Shown here in pieces: positions 9,891 through 21,654 of a stretch of 64,000 bases of DNA. The notes below the pieces were generated by a model. It was not told the origin of the DNA. It was given only the letters and a program-made list of their open reading frames with translations, and did not search any database. The DNA lies in NCBI GenBank assembly GCA_947359465.1, contig OX375878.1, positions 82,315,627-82,379,626 on the forward strand. Direction: 5' to 3'. The stretch's first letter is position 1; each line of letters starts with the position of its first letter. The translations under genes and the position numbers were made by a program. Origin of the DNA: Metellina segmentata (lineage: Eukaryota; Arthropoda; Arachnida; Araneae; Tetragnathidae).

Positions 9891-11340
9891 ATGAATAATC
9901 GAAAAGGAATTACGATGTCACACTAATAAAAATACATACCAGCTAAAATCGAGTTAAACGTATTGCAGCTGTTATGTGAACACCAGTTTCCTACTTTCAA
10001 TACTGAATTTATGTTCTCTTCGTCATAATATTTTTCTTTCCAGAAGCCAGATATCACGTTTATATTCCAACACTATCCTTAGAGGATAGTATTGAATTAT
10101 AGGTGAAGTTGGAAACACCTAATAACCAGATAGAATATATATTACATTTCTAATTTTATGAAACAAGGTGTTTCATTCCATAAACCCAAAGTAATATTTC
10201 ACTGACGGCATGTGTATGGCATTACAAGGCCTACTTTTCGAACTAGCCCTTTTATCCACACATCTGCCAGTGTTTAATGACCTTTCATGGCTCCCTCTAC
10301 ATAAAAATTTCAAGACTTCGTAAAAAATGTCAACACATGTAATATTTAAGTTTTGAAAATACCTTTTTTTTCTGTTAAACGATTACAAGGATAGTAGCTT
10401 TCATAATTTTATGAGTTTGAAAAAAGGCAGGAGGAAGACTTCATACTTATTAAGCCTGCTACGAAACAGAAACGAACAAGAACACGTCGTAAAAAAAGCC
10501 ACGGAAAAAATTCTCTTCAGACATGACTTTCTACTGAAGATAAAAAAAATATGAGGAGTACTCTGAGCCTCTATTTTGTTTTTCGCATACCAGGTGTCCT
10601 ACACTAATCTTGTTAGTCGATATTGAAGCACAGCCATCGTGATTACCACGTAGGCAACGTTTTTTTACTGTTATTTTTAGCAAGACTTGGATTTTAAAAA
10701 AATTAAATCTACCATAAGAGTAGTCACGTTTTGTATCTGGGGTATTTCATGGAAAATCTCTTCGCTTTACTCGCCATCCAATGGCCATAAGTTAAATAGC
10801 GATGCATTTTTCCTACAACTTAGTATTAAATTTTCTAAGCGACTTCAGATAATATGCTCTATATTTTAACTAAATTCAAATCTCTATGCATAACAATTAA
10901 CTACATGAGCTGAATTCGTGTTTACGAGATTCTAATATCAGTTGTGTCAATCATCAGTAAGTCTGTATAGTTGGTATATATATTGCTTTCCTCATTTTCC
11001 TTATGCCAATTATAAACTAATAAAACACGTGATATTTTGATTCAAATAATGGAGCTTTTTATTGGTCATCTGCATATCCTGTTTGCTCATCGGTCATACT
11101 GTATTCATTTTTAAAATATAGCTCATTGAATTTAAATTTCTGAAGATTTTACTTAATGGAATTTTTTTTTTTTGCAAGCAGCCAAATCTACAGTGGTCTT
11201 TGTGCATCTTTATGCAGTACAAAGAAACTTCAAAGCTTGCTGACTTGGTCAGTCGTTTTAGTTGAAAACCATGATTTCTAGTTTTCTTTATAATATGCCA
11301 GACTGTAGCCTTTTCGCCATATGTCTGACAGCTCAACATA
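9891..11340. other. AT-rich unique sequence
   Basis: No convincing gene. A small inverted repeat, ACTATCCT and AGGATAGT around CTTAGA, sits near 10067-10090. Around 11100-11340 the minus strand is open for 81 codons, but I cannot assign it to any family. Confidence 0.4.
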
Positions 11341-12208
11341 ATCTTGAAACATAAGTACGATATGAAACTTTACTGCAGTATTCATCACTGCGACGACAGT
11401 AAGATGAAGATAACTAATTAAGTGAACGCTAAGCCGTTTAGTGAGTTGAGAATGTCGAAGAAAGAAGAACTATTGAGGTGGGTTTCTGTCACGTCAAAGA
11501 GGCCATATAGTGGACAATTTGGCGAATGACTTGCCAATTTGGTAGAAATTATTTTTCCGGTTGAAGAAGTAAGAACACGAAACCAATTAACTCTTATAAC
11601 TTTAAGTAGATCCTATGGAATCTAAGACCTTTTAGCAAGAAATTTCAGTCTGCCTCTTCAGTTATATATTTGTAACTATTAAGTCGGGATTGTTTGATTT
11701 TCGTAGTCCTAATCAATTTTCCAGTATGGTATTCAGTTTGAGGACATGGTAGGGGGAATTCAGAATTGGCCTTATCTTGAAACATAAGTACGATATGAAA
11801 CTTTACTGCAGTATTCATCACTGCGACGACAGAAAGATGAAGATAACTAGTGAAGTGAACGCTAAGCCGTTTGGCGAGTTGAGAATGTCGAAGAAAGAAT
11901 GACTATTGTGTTGGGTTTCTGTCATGTCAAAGAGGTCATATAGTGGACAATTTGGCGAATGACTTGCCAATTTGGTTGAAATTATTTTTACGGTTGAAGA
12001 AGTAAGAACACGAAACCAAGCAACTCTTATAGCTTTAAGTAGATCCTATGGCATCTAAGACCTTTTAGCAAGAAATTTCAGTCTGCCTCTTCAATTATAT
12101 GTTTGTAACTATTAAGTCGAGATTGTTTGATTTTCGTAGTCCTAATCAATTTTTCAGTATGGTATTCACAGTTTGAGGACATGGTAGGGGGAATTCATAA
12201 CTGGCCTT
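11341..12208. repeat. 433-bp tandem duplication
   Basis: The unit starting ATCTTGAAACATAAGTACG at 11341 restarts at 11774 with few substitutions and continues to 12208. Differences are scattered point changes and a 2-base insertion near the end of the second copy. No known element is recognised inside it. Confidence 0.95.
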
Positions 12209-12234
12209 AGTTCAACCATCCACCAATCGATCGC

Positions 12235-12624
12235 CATGAACACCGTAGTGACTGGGGATCTACTGAAATATGTAGTATTTATCGGCCACTGACCATAGTA
12301 GAATTTATAGTAATTCAGCACCTGAAAATCGATGCTTTATACTTACAAAACTTGGCTTTATACTTACAAAAGCTAAACTTTTCAAACAAATAAGTTACTG
12401 TTAATTAAGTATTGTGTGAACAACTTCAACATGAACACCGTAGTGACTGGGGATCTACTGTAGTATGTAGCATTTATCGGCCACTGACCATAGTAGAATT
12501 TATAGTAAGTCAGCACCTGAAAATCGATGCTTTATACTTACAAAACTTGGCTTTATACTTGCAAAAGCTAAACTTTTCAAGCAAATAAGTTACTGTTAAT
12601 TAAGTATTGTGTGAACAACTTCAA
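12235..12624. repeat. 195-bp tandem duplication
   Basis: The unit begins CATGAACACCGTAGTGACTG at 12235 and restarts at 12430. Each copy also contains a short internal repeat of the CTTTATACTTACAAAA type. It lies 27 bases after the end of the 433-bp duplication but has an unrelated unit. Confidence 0.95.
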
Positions 12625-13475
12625 CAATTTTAAAATTATTTTTTCGATCTGTATTGAAAAATCCAGTTACTTGCGATTCCGTGTCAGTTATTTTTAAGCC
12701 AAGTATCGAGTAAAATCCCGGTGACTCAATATAACTCACACTGTACAACAGCGAGGTAACCCATACAACGAAATTTGTGCATATCTGTCACCTCTAAATG
12801 GAGCATTTTAAGCGAAGCTATCTGATGCAGAAAACACTTCCGTTCAACTTATCAAAGCATGGCGAGGCATGACAGATTGGAAGCGGAAAAAGATTTTTGC
12901 ACAAAATTTTTACGCTGGAAAGATTTACGATAGCGTTAGTTGAGCAAGAGCTATTTTTGCTTTTCAATTCTTGTCCATCTAAAGAGCTACAGAAGTTAAA
13001 CAAATCAGAATAGGTTTTACCGATTTGTGTTCTTCAGAATATAAATCCAACATTTTCTATCACGCCTACAGCTATTAGAGGTGTTTGTTGCGCAGATTTA
13101 GACGCTTCGTTCATTTGAAGATCAGTTCACTTGCGTTGTGTTTTGTTTTGAGGTATCAAATGGTAAACTATCACCTATTTTAACCTTCTGAGGAGTTAAC
13201 GTTCATATTTGTCACGATTCCCTGTCTCTCACCACGTTGATTAAGAACACAGATAGATATGTTACAAGAACAATTGTTCTTCTGTTCTAGTTGCTACTTG
13301 TTCTAGTGGATGAACATCGATGGATGACAGTACCTTAGTTCTGATATGATCAAGAACATGAAATGTTGTGGTTATTCTGAAAAAGAACACGAATACGGAC
13401 AGATTTGTTGTACACTTCAGAGGAGTGAGACGTGTTTTTGCACGAGACGGTGCGGCGTGTATATTTGAAACTTTA
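12625..13475. other. Unique sequence, no gene seen
   Basis: Mixed-composition DNA between the tandem duplications and the Tc1-like element. No repeat family or credible frame is seen. Confidence 0.35.
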
Positions 13476-13477
13476 TA

Positions 13478-14879
13478 CACTATATAACAAAAAAATCGAC
13501 GCATCAACAAGGAATCATCCGATTGCTTTGAAATTTCGTATGCAAAAATGTTTTGACCAAATATGCAAATTATTAAAATTTGGTGTCCAATGAATGAATA
13601 GTGCGATCTCCAGCGTATCAGAACTGCGCATCTAGCAGATGTATATAAGGAGTTGTTCTTGAACTGTTAAAAATTTCTGCTGCTTTGCGATTTCGGATAC
13701 CTTTCAACGACTGGAAAAAATGCCTCGCCGCAGGATTCGAGCTCATTACGAGCAACTTTCAGAGTTTGAAAGAGGTCGTATCATTGGATTGAAAGAGGCA
13801 GGTCGGTCAAATCGGAGAATCGCTCGTCATGTGAGTCGAAGCGATGCGGCGATTAGAAGATGCTGGCAAGAGTGGGTGGACAATGGCAGATTTCAGCTTC
13901 ATGATGGTAGCGGTCGACGTAGGGCCACAACAGATCGCGAGGGCAGAGTGATTGTCAGATCAGCTGTCACAGCGCCTGATTCATCGCTATCAACCATCAG
14001 TCGTGCGACCCACACACGAGTGTCCACCATGACCATTCACAGACGGCTGAGAGAGCGAAATATACGCTCGTACCGACCGTTACGCCACCTGCCATTCACG
14101 CCTGCACACTGTCGAGCCAGATTACAGTGGTGCTTGGCTCGATCAGGCTGGAATGATGCTGACTGGAGACGTATAGTCTTTAGCGATGAATCCCGCTTCC
14201 AACTGTGTCCTGACGATCATCGAAGACGTGTCTATAGACGCCCAGGGCAGCGTGCCGATCCTGCTTTCACTATTGCACGCCACACGGGCCCTCAACAAGG
14301 AGTTATGGTCTGGGATGCGATTTCCCTTGATAGCCGGATCCCTTTGGTCGTCATTAGAGGTACACTTACTGCACAGCGGTACGTTGACGACATTCTGAGA
14401 CCTGTTTTGCTACCGTTCCTTTAGCAGTACCCTGGGCTTTTTTTTCAGCAAGACAATGACAGACCACATACGGCAGGTGTTGCTATGAACTGTCTTCAAG
14501 CTTGTCAAACACTTCCTTGGCCAGCCAGATCACCAGATCTCTCTCCCATCGAGCATGTCTGGGATATGATGGGAAGGTGACTACATCCGGTAGGGAATGT
14601 TGATGACGTAGTCCGACAATTGGAACAAATTTGGCAAGAAATACCGCAGGAGACCATCCGGGAGCTTTATCGGTCTATGCCACGCCGTGTGGCAGCTTGC
14701 ATTCAGGCTAGAGGCGGGTCAACACCTTATTGAGCTCGTTACTGTAACTCTGAAATCAATCATTCAATTGTTCTGAAATTTTAATTATTTTCTATTCTGT
14801 ACATAATTTTCCTATTCACCAATTTTTGTCTCCATCGGACAACTCGTTCTTGGTGCGTCGATTTGTTTGTTATAGAGTG
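13478..14879 (+). mobile_element. Tc1-like DNA transposon, structurally complete, gene inactivated
   Basis: The 1402-base element has terminal inverted repeats of about 46 bases (13478-13523 and 14834-14879) that match at roughly 38 positions; the shared core is AAATCGACGCA. It is flanked by TA at 13476-13477 and 14880-14881, the target duplication expected for Tc1/mariner. A single transposase frame fills most of the interior. Both ends and the gene are present, but the gene carries two stops, so the copy is non-autonomous now. Confidence 0.9.
13720..14733 (+). pseudogene. Tc1-like transposase with two in-frame stops
   Basis: One frame of 337 codons ends at TGA 14731 and is broken by TAG at codon 235 (14422-14424) and TGA at codon 287 (14578-14580). 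These are probably C-to-T changes from CAG and CGA. An N-terminal paired-like helix-turn-helix covers about residues 12-55, followed by a GRRR AT-hook-like motif at 65-68 and a second helix-turn-helix near 85-120. The DDE domain shows D156 (FSDESRF), D245 (FQQDND) and E278 (SPDLSPIEHVW). Spacing between the last two is 32 residues, not the usual 34. The codon after VMVW is Asp where Gly is usual. It would cut and paste DNA at TA sites if intact. Confidence 0.9.
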
Positions 14880-14883
14880 TATA

Positions 14884-15181
14884 ATATTGTAAATAAATGT
14901 CAATATCCAATTTAGGTGTGCAGTGTCCCGCTGTTCTTGGCCAATACTCTACACACACTGCCAATCAGATTAGACATCGCTCGGTCACTCTGACAATATG
15001 TTTAATCTGCGCACCGCAGTCCTCAAACCAAGACTTCTAATCAGTTTGATCAATACGAACTTTCGTGGTTAACTCCTTCAACCAATTCATGTGGTTATTT
15101 CGTCATGTCGTTGTGCTTAAAAAAGCAATACTAGTCCACTTGGAAACCAAATGGCACTCAGAGCTTTAACGATAAGATTTC
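14884..15181. other. Unique sequence
   Basis: No repeat, gene or RNA signal recognised. Confidence 0.35.
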
Positions 15182-15399
15182 TTAGCCCTCCAAAAAGGTT
15201 TTGACCAAATATCTCGTCCTTCAAGATCTGTAGAATTTCGCGTTACGAGATACCTCGTTCTCAAGGTTACGTCGATTTTTAATTTGATAATGAGACCAAG
15301 ATCAGATCAATTATAATAACCAAAGATCAAGTCCATTAAGACTTGGTCACTTTTGCTAATGACGAAAGACCTAGTCCAGATAACCACCAATAGGATTAA
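15182..15399. mobile_element. TTAA-family element
   Basis: Left end TTAG-CCCTCCAAAAAGG; right end ACCACCAATAGGA-TTAA (15396-15399). The interior has ATATCTCGTCC, CAAGATCTG and ACGAGATACCTCG segments like the arrays at 34 kb. One TTAA is mutated to TTAG, so this is an older copy. Confidence 0.5.
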
Positions 15400-15474
15400 A
15401 TTTTTGTTCCTCTTTTTCAGAGAGCTGTAGGAGAGGCATTTTCTGTCACGTTACATATAGGAGGCAGCAATGTT

Positions 15475-15790
15475 CCTGCCTCGATACGAATTTTTTGTCA
15501 GTGTTCTGAAAGTGACGTCATTTGGCTGTTTTTCGAATACAATTTCAGAACTTTGTTAATAAAAGTTCTTAAAAATCATTTCAGAATCCATAATAACAGT
15601 CGATCGGTCAACACCGATTTAATTAAACACCAAACATTGCCAAAACGACGACCAAAACTAAACTACATTTTAAAATAGCCCCGATAAAATATCATGCTAT
15701 AAGCATTCGCAAAGTAAAAGCAAAATCTATGCAGCTTCTCTGGTTTGTTTGTTTACACTAAAAAACTCTCATGCATAAATTTTAAATAAA
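15475..15790. repeat. Dispersed repeat C, copy 1
   Basis: Shares an ordered set of blocks with 26625-26905 and 46675-46925: GAATACAATTTCAGAAC, then TCGGTCAACACC, ACACCAAACATTGCCAAAA, a TATCATGCTATA segment, and TTTACACTAAAAA. No coding frame and no clear ends. The class is unknown. Confidence 0.55.
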
Positions 15791-15799
15791 TTTAGGTGA

Positions 15800-16712
15800 T
15801 CGATTGAGGAGATCCCCTTTACTTTTATGATAACAAAAAGCGAGAGGGGAGTGATGAATAGAGCAGAGTTCGAATCTGAGGTACTTCTTTCTCAGATTCG
15901 AACTTCAGTTCCGATTCAGTCTTCGTTCGACTCGGGTTAACCGGCCCATGGAATAACAACATCACCCGATGTGTCTCCTAGTGATAAACCGCTTGGGTAA
16001 ATTTGTGTGACAAACAACATCTAACTCCCCCCTCCCTTCGCATATAGTTGAGGCTTCGCAAGCAACACAAGACGTGTAGATTCTAAGTAATCAAACTCTT
16101 GTAACAGTCACGTCAAACATAGATTCCAATGTTGTAAAAAGTTCAACTAAGTCTTGCCAGCTTAAGACTGAGACAGGATCTAAGTGGTAGAACAAATTGA
16201 TAAAGATCATGATCAATTCTTTCTCCAATTTAGAAACCACCCATTAGAGTTTATGTAAGGTAGACATGAAGTGCACCTAGCTCCGGTCTCATAAGAACAC
16301 AGTTGAGAACGTCTTGCCAATCTCTATGGTCGGTAACCTATGCTCAAACTTTGGTTTTCATTCTCTGTAAAAAACGAATATTGCAGGTTTTCGTCGAAAC
16401 TTCTGCCAGAACTCGAAGGGGTCTTCTCGATATCTGTAGTGACTTCAGCTCGTCAATGTGGAGCCCCCAACTAAGAAGGTTCGGTCGGAAGTCCATATCT
16501 TACTATTGGCTATCATGTCTACTCTAACTGGACATCCAACCTCTTTCCTTGTGATCCCAGCTTCTCTCTCCCTTCAGGGGTCTGTCCGAAAAACCCTCCT
16601 TAAAAGTGGCACCTTCCCCACTCTTGACAATACATCCGGTATCAAATTAAAAAGGCACTCACCAACCATTGGTCTTTTCCATCTTATCTTATAAGATTCA
16701 ATAATAAAACGT
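15800..16712. other. Unique sequence
   Basis: Moderate composition. Short open frames between 16300 and 16700 show no domain. No shared repeat is seen. Confidence 0.35.
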
Positions 16713-16726
16713 CCTAATTGCGTTTG

Positions 16727-17008
16727 GAGTCGTGGTATCCCGGTTGTAACAGTAACGGATTAGCAAACGGAAGGTTGCAAGTTGGATTCCAACCCAAAAT
16801 TTTCGTGTACTTAAGGGATGGCTGGTGCACGTTCAATCTGTAGTGGTCTTAAATTTCCTCAAGTTGGCGTGATGTGGATGTTTGGATAGTTGGATGCCAG
16901 CTCAAGTGTGACCACGTCATTTGACAGTGATTCAAAATTACGAGGCAGTTTGCTTGGATCTTTTCCATTGGGTTTGATCCCGGACCATCTACATTACCTA
17001 CCTAGCTA
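16727..17008 (+). repeat. SINE A, near full length, with 14-bp target duplication
   Basis: Plus-strand copy with type-1 head (GATTAGCAAACGGAAGGTTG), body GCACGTTCAATCTGTAGTGG to GATCCCGGACC, and tail of ACCTACCTAGCTA type. Perfect 14-base flanks CCTAATTGCGTTTG lie at 16713-16726 and 17009-17022. Confidence 0.85.
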
Positions 17009-17104
17009 CCTAATTGCGTTTGATCCACAGAACATATCTTCTTAACGTGTGGACTGGGTTCGTGTACACGAGGTATTCTTGTGCTCATTTCTTTTACCCT
17101 GATT

Positions 17105-17305
17105 TTATTTGTGTTTGTTAAACATGTTGTCTCGCTCTTTTGATACGCAAGCAATATATTTCTGCATTCATCGCATTACTCTTTTCCTCTCAATCCTGAT
17201 CTTTTCCCCTTTCTGGATATTTTTTACTTACATTATTTATTTTGTTCTTGCCGCAAACGCTGTTTGGGCAAATAAGACCATTGCGCCAAAAAAAAACAAA
17301 AGAAG
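17105..17305 (+). repeat. SINE family B copy
   Basis: Pyrimidine-rich body followed by TTTTGTTCTTGCCGCAAACG and CAAATAAGACCATTGCGCC, which align with the minus-strand copies at 92-305 and 31050-31285. An 88-codon open frame over it is incidental. Confidence 0.55.
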
Positions 17306-17639
17306 CAAAACCATTTGCAGTGAAATTGGTTCAGAAGCTCACTATGTAACTAAATGTCCCTTCTCTTCAAAATAGCATTTAGAAACACCGAATACTAACC
17401 TCGATGATTTGTGTGCAAATATTTCAAGAAACGAGATATCACAGAGCTAAATGTAATCAGATAACCAAGTATAACTTCACTCGTTTACATATTATTCTTA
17501 AATAAATCCTAGAATAATTACCACACCCACAATTCAGTTTCCTTTAACTTCGTTACTTAACAACCTTATTCAATACATTAATTAAAATATGGTCACATTT
17601 CTCTTTAAAAGGTAAGCAATAATCGTTTGCAGAGGACTG

Positions 17640-17764
17640 CATAGCCCAAAGGATCGTTTCGGTGGATAAATCTCAGATTGACACTTTGTCCATAGGATAC
17701 GTCGAAGTTAGATCGACATATCCTATGTCCATATAATTTGTCGAAATTCACTTGAGGAGTTAAC
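17640..17764 (-). repeat. TTAA-family fragment
   Basis: The right edge reads CACTTGAGGAGTTAACC; on the minus strand this is TTAACTCCTCAAGTG followed by TTTCGAC, matching the TTAA-family left end. An inverted repeat CATAGGATA/TATCCTATG lies inside (near 17690-17730). The other edge is not clear. Confidence 0.4.
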
Positions 17765-17889
17765 CTTGTTAAAAAAACAAGGTTTTGAATTATATTTCAA
17801 ATACAGTACAAGACATTAAATATGCAAGATAGAAAATAAGTAAAACTCTATATCTCTATCTAAATTTTTCCCAATTGTGGGCACTTATG

Positions 17890-18058
17890 AACTCAATCAT
17901 TGGCCATTCTACCGGAAGTAATGACCACTTGTGAAGGAGTACTCAGTGGGAGGAACAACATCTCTCCTAACAAAGGAGAGCAAAATTTTACATCCATGCC
18001 ATGACCCCGGAACCTTCCGATCCAGAGCCCAATACCTTAACCACTAGACCGGTAGGTC
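17890..18058 (-). repeat. tRNA-headed SINE fragment, head type 2
   Basis: On the minus strand 18000-18058 reads as a tRNA-like head with CTAGTGGTTAAGG and GGATCGGAAGGTTCC, closely like the head of the SINE at 6180. The body downstream on that strand (17890-17995) does not match family A. It therefore represents another SINE family using the same head. It abuts the mariner-like element. Confidence 0.55.
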
Positions 18059-18466
18059 AGCATTTATATATTCAGGGTGTTTCAAAACTATGTGTCAGAA
18101 ATGTAAAGGCAAGTAGAATGGACCTAAACAAGCATATTTCGTATAGGAATGTGCGTGCAGAAATGCCTCGTAGGGGCAGTAGAGAGCGCTGTTGAGTTTG
18201 GCGGATGAAAGCGCTGCGCTGGCTTGAATAGTCATTTCCCGATCGGATTTCGAGCAACATGCATCGTTACACCAATGCATGTAGCGAATGTACACGGACC
18301 GATTCTCGGGTAGGAATCTGCAGGATCGGTGAACATTCTAACGTTTTCATCGGGAGTTGTGCGCGAGTGAATTGTTTTATGCTTCCAGGAGTGATACGGT
18401 CACTGGAAGATATCGCATATTTCTTACAGTGGAAGAAGCAATATTAAGCACAGTAGAGGATAATCC

Positions 18467-19555
18467 TTGAGCCATGCAACTGTTAGGAGGACTTTACATG
18501 AAGACGGAATGCACTCGTATCATTTGCAGAGAGTGCAAGCATTGAATCCTGCATATTATTCTCTGCTTGTCAACTTTGCCCGATGGTACCTACACCAGGT
18601 TGCAGCAAATCCCACCTTCCCTGGGGATGTTTTAATCACTGATGAGGCTACCTTCTCTCGGTTGGGTATGTTTAACACCCATAATTCTCAACTTTGGGCT
18701 GATGGCAAAAGAACACATGGCTACCAAGAAAGGTCTTCCATTAATGTTTGGGCAGGAATTGTGCAAAATAACTTAGCAGGAGCGTACATTCTACCTAGTC
18801 GTTTAACCGGCCACACATATGGCATCTTCCTGCAAGAGGTCAGTCGTTTAACCGGCCACACATATGGCATCTTCCTACAAGAGGTCTGTCGTTTAACTGG
18901 CCACACATATGGCATCTTCCTACAAGATGTCAGTCGTTTAACCGGCCACACATATGGCATCTTCGTGCAAGAGGTCAGTCGTTTAACCGGCCACACATAT
19001 GGCATCTTCCTGCAAGAGGTCAGTCGTTTAACCGGCCACACATATGGCATCTTCCTATAAGAGATCAGTCGTTTAACCGGCCACACATATAGCATCTTCC
19101 TACAAGATGTCAGTCGTTTAACCGGCCATACATATAGCATCTTCCTACAAGAGGTCTTACCTGAACGTCTGGTCGCTGTTCTTCCAGCTGTTTGCACACG
19201 AATGTGGATCCAGCACTATGGAGCCACAGCTCACTTCAGCAGGAACGTCATGAATCACCTTAACACTGTCTACTGTCAGCATTGGATAAGACGGGGCGGA
19301 CCTGTTCTTCGGCCACCGCGCTCCCCAGATTTGACGTGCATGTATTTCTTCTTTGGGGGTCACATTAAGAGCATGGTGTACGATAGTTCCATAACATCTG
19401 AAGTAGATCTGGTTACTCGATTGTCTGTTGCTGCTGAAAAATTACGTGACGTGCCTGGCGTTTTTATTAATATACGCCAATCCATGCGCCACCACTGTGA
19501 ATCAAGTATCGCTGTTGGTAATCGCTCTTTGGAGCAGCTATTGAAAACTGTTTGA
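18467..19555 (+). pseudogene. DD41D mariner-like transposase, catalytically dead
   Basis: One frame runs from 18467 to TGA 19553-19555, broken only by TAA at 19058-19060 inside the repeat expansion. The upstream part is in another frame: codons from 18429 read VEEAILSTVEDNP and then hit TGA, so a frameshifting deletion separates the N-terminal helix-turn-helix from the rest. The first catalytic Asp is present (ITDEATF, codon 59). The second position reads QHYGATAHF (TAT at 19217-19219), and the third reads TCMYFFF (TAT at 19343-19345). Both are Tyr where this family has Asp. A 15-residue unit RLTGHTYGIFLQEVS is repeated eight times between the first and second catalytic sites. No activity is possible. 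Confidence 0.88.
18797..19156 (+). repeat. 45-bp tandem repeat, eight units, inside the transposase
   Basis: Eight units start at 18797, 18842, 18887, 18932, 18977, 19022, 19067 and 19112. Each encodes 15 residues, so the reading frame is preserved. Unit 6 has CAA changed to TAA. The sequence on either side joins as one normal transposase copy if seven units are removed, so this is a secondary expansion. The other strand is also open here because of the repeat, which is incidental. Confidence 0.95.
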
Positions 19556-19740
19556 TAAATAAATTATTGCTTTCCTTTGTCTTTACTCATATTTTCACTT
19601 ACGTGTTGTTAATACTGCCTTACGTGCTAGCACTTCAACGCTGCATTTACGCACCCACATTTTTATACGAAATCTGCTTATTTAGGTCCCCTCTACCTGC
19701 CTTTACATTTCTGACAGATAGTTTTGAAACACCCTGTATA

Positions 19741-21630
19741 TATACCAGCTATAAATAACATTTTTTTGAAAGCCGTCTTCACTTCTCAAAACCCTACCCT
19801 GTATACCTTGATACCAGTGTGTCTTGATTGCTAGGTTTTATTATGCGAGATATTCCAAAATTCCTTTGGCTATTTAGAATTTCTTGTAAATAAGTCATAA
19901 CTGTACGTACAATATCAATAAGAGTGGCTTTTAAAAGGGTACATAGTGAATAATTATGTAGTAATAAATATCTGTATGTATATATATTTTCATACATATA
20001 CTATATATAAATGACTTATTCCTATTATACACATATATTTTTTTCCTCTTGATCAGCTTTAAGATTGGGGTATCTTTTGAATTTCTGAAGTTTCTTCTTT
20101 CAGTCTTTGTCGTGGTGTGCTTTGAAGATTTGTGAAATTATATTCTGTATTCAGTTACCCAATACCCATCGAAAGGCAAGAGGTCTATATTGTTTTGGAA
20201 TTCTAGCTTGATACATTCCAAAATTCCCTTGTGACGTGTAATTTAGTTAACGTAAAACCTGTGAATAAGTTAGTCCTAAACTTTTGGGATGAGGTTATAA
20301 GTATACCTTCTTATTCCAACGATTTTACCAAAGTCTGTTTAAATCTTTTCAGGTGTTGTTTTTTTTATCTGTATAAGAGTATGCTTTTAAGTGGTATTGA
20401 TATGCGTCTTTTTTAATGATCCGTTGTCTGCTTTCTATTAACAGTTTATTTCCATAAATTCCTATTCAAATTGTAACTAAGAAAACTAGTACAAGATTTA
20501 CACGTGTATCAACATAAAGAAAAAAAAACAATACTCAATTACAAACAGAATACAATAAAGGAGAAATCAAAATAACTGTAAGCATATCCAACTTAGACAC
20601 CATCAAAAATCAAGTGCAAATATCTTACCTAAATCGTACGTTTGCCATACACAAAGCTGAAGTAGATTCTATTGCAAAGTGAAGATTGTCTTACAATGCC
20701 ATGGGTTAAATAGAGGGTAACGATGACAATCATCTCTGTTAAAGTAAATAGCAGACACTTTTCAAACTGACATCTGTATAATTAAATAATTAGTATACAT
20801 AATTTTTGCATAAATTTATATTATTCCGTGTGGCTTACTTCATTCCTTTGCTGCATGATGTTGTGTTATCTTTTCAGAACAATGTCATCGAGTTTTTTAT
20901 TACAGCTTTCATAAAAAATTAAATTTAGAGTCTGCAATTTGGTTTTACTTAAGAGCATTCCCAAATGTGCTTTTAATTATTTAGAGCAAAATATACTGTT
21001 GCTTTTCACAAAGATTATTTTTAAATTTCAGTAAAAATTCCAGTCAACAGATATTTCATACTTTAAATAATTGAAGCAACATTTTTAAGATACAATTGTA
21101 TTGTATATAGTCAAAGATCTCATAATAAATGTTGCTACATATACTAAATCATGTCTTATGAGTTGATAGAGAACCTATAGAATGTTTTAACATATTAAGA
21201 AATATTTTCAAAATGAAAATTACCACTTTGTTCAACTGAAAATTTATTTTGTGAGCAATGAAGTATATACTTTTAATCCTTATAATACATTCATTATCAT
21301 AATGTACCATTGCTTTACACAAACGATGTCGTTTTAAACAGTTTCCATTTCCAAAATTGCTCGGAAAATTAATACTAAATATATTTTATAAATAGCCTTA
21401 GATGTTCATTTTTAAACACCTAAAATTCAACATATATAAATGCTCATTACATATAACTATCTGAGCGATCAATGACACCCAGGTCATGGTCTGAAGATAC
21501 TCAATTTTATATACAAAGATAAAACGTTTATCCTACACAATAAATATTAAATACTTTTTTGGTCTTCAATGCTTACTTGCTATTAATTAAAAATACTTGG
21601 GTTAGTGCGAATCAAGTGGGTAACTTGCTT
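19741..21630. other. AT-rich unique sequence
   Basis: Very AT-rich, with no shared repeat, gene or RNA seen. Short open frames here are at background length. Confidence 0.4.
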
Positions 21631-21654
21631 GACTTACTTGAAGGTTTTTTTTTT

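Larger units (their letters stand above)
18073..19736 (+). mobile_element. DD41D mariner-like DNA transposon, inactivated
   Basis: Long terminal inverted repeats of about 86 bases start CAGGGTGTTTCAAAACTAT at 18073 and end with the complement at 19736; about nine tenths of positions match. The right flank is TA; the left flank is TT, probably a mutated TA. The interior encodes one transposase. A 5' region of the gene is disrupted, and the centre holds a 360-base tandem expansion. The 41-residue gap between the last two catalytic positions points to the DD41D (rosa-like) lineage of Tc1/mariner. Confidence 0.88.

Noticed and set aside
11094..11339. 81-codon minus-strand frame as a transposase fragment
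   Set aside because: Basic composition hinted at a transposase, but no catalytic motif or inverted ends could be found.
18721..19197. Long minus-strand open frame of repeated CRKMPYVWPVKRLT units
   Set aside because: It is the antisense reading of the 45-bp tandem repeat inside the mariner-like transposase; the periodicity keeps it open.
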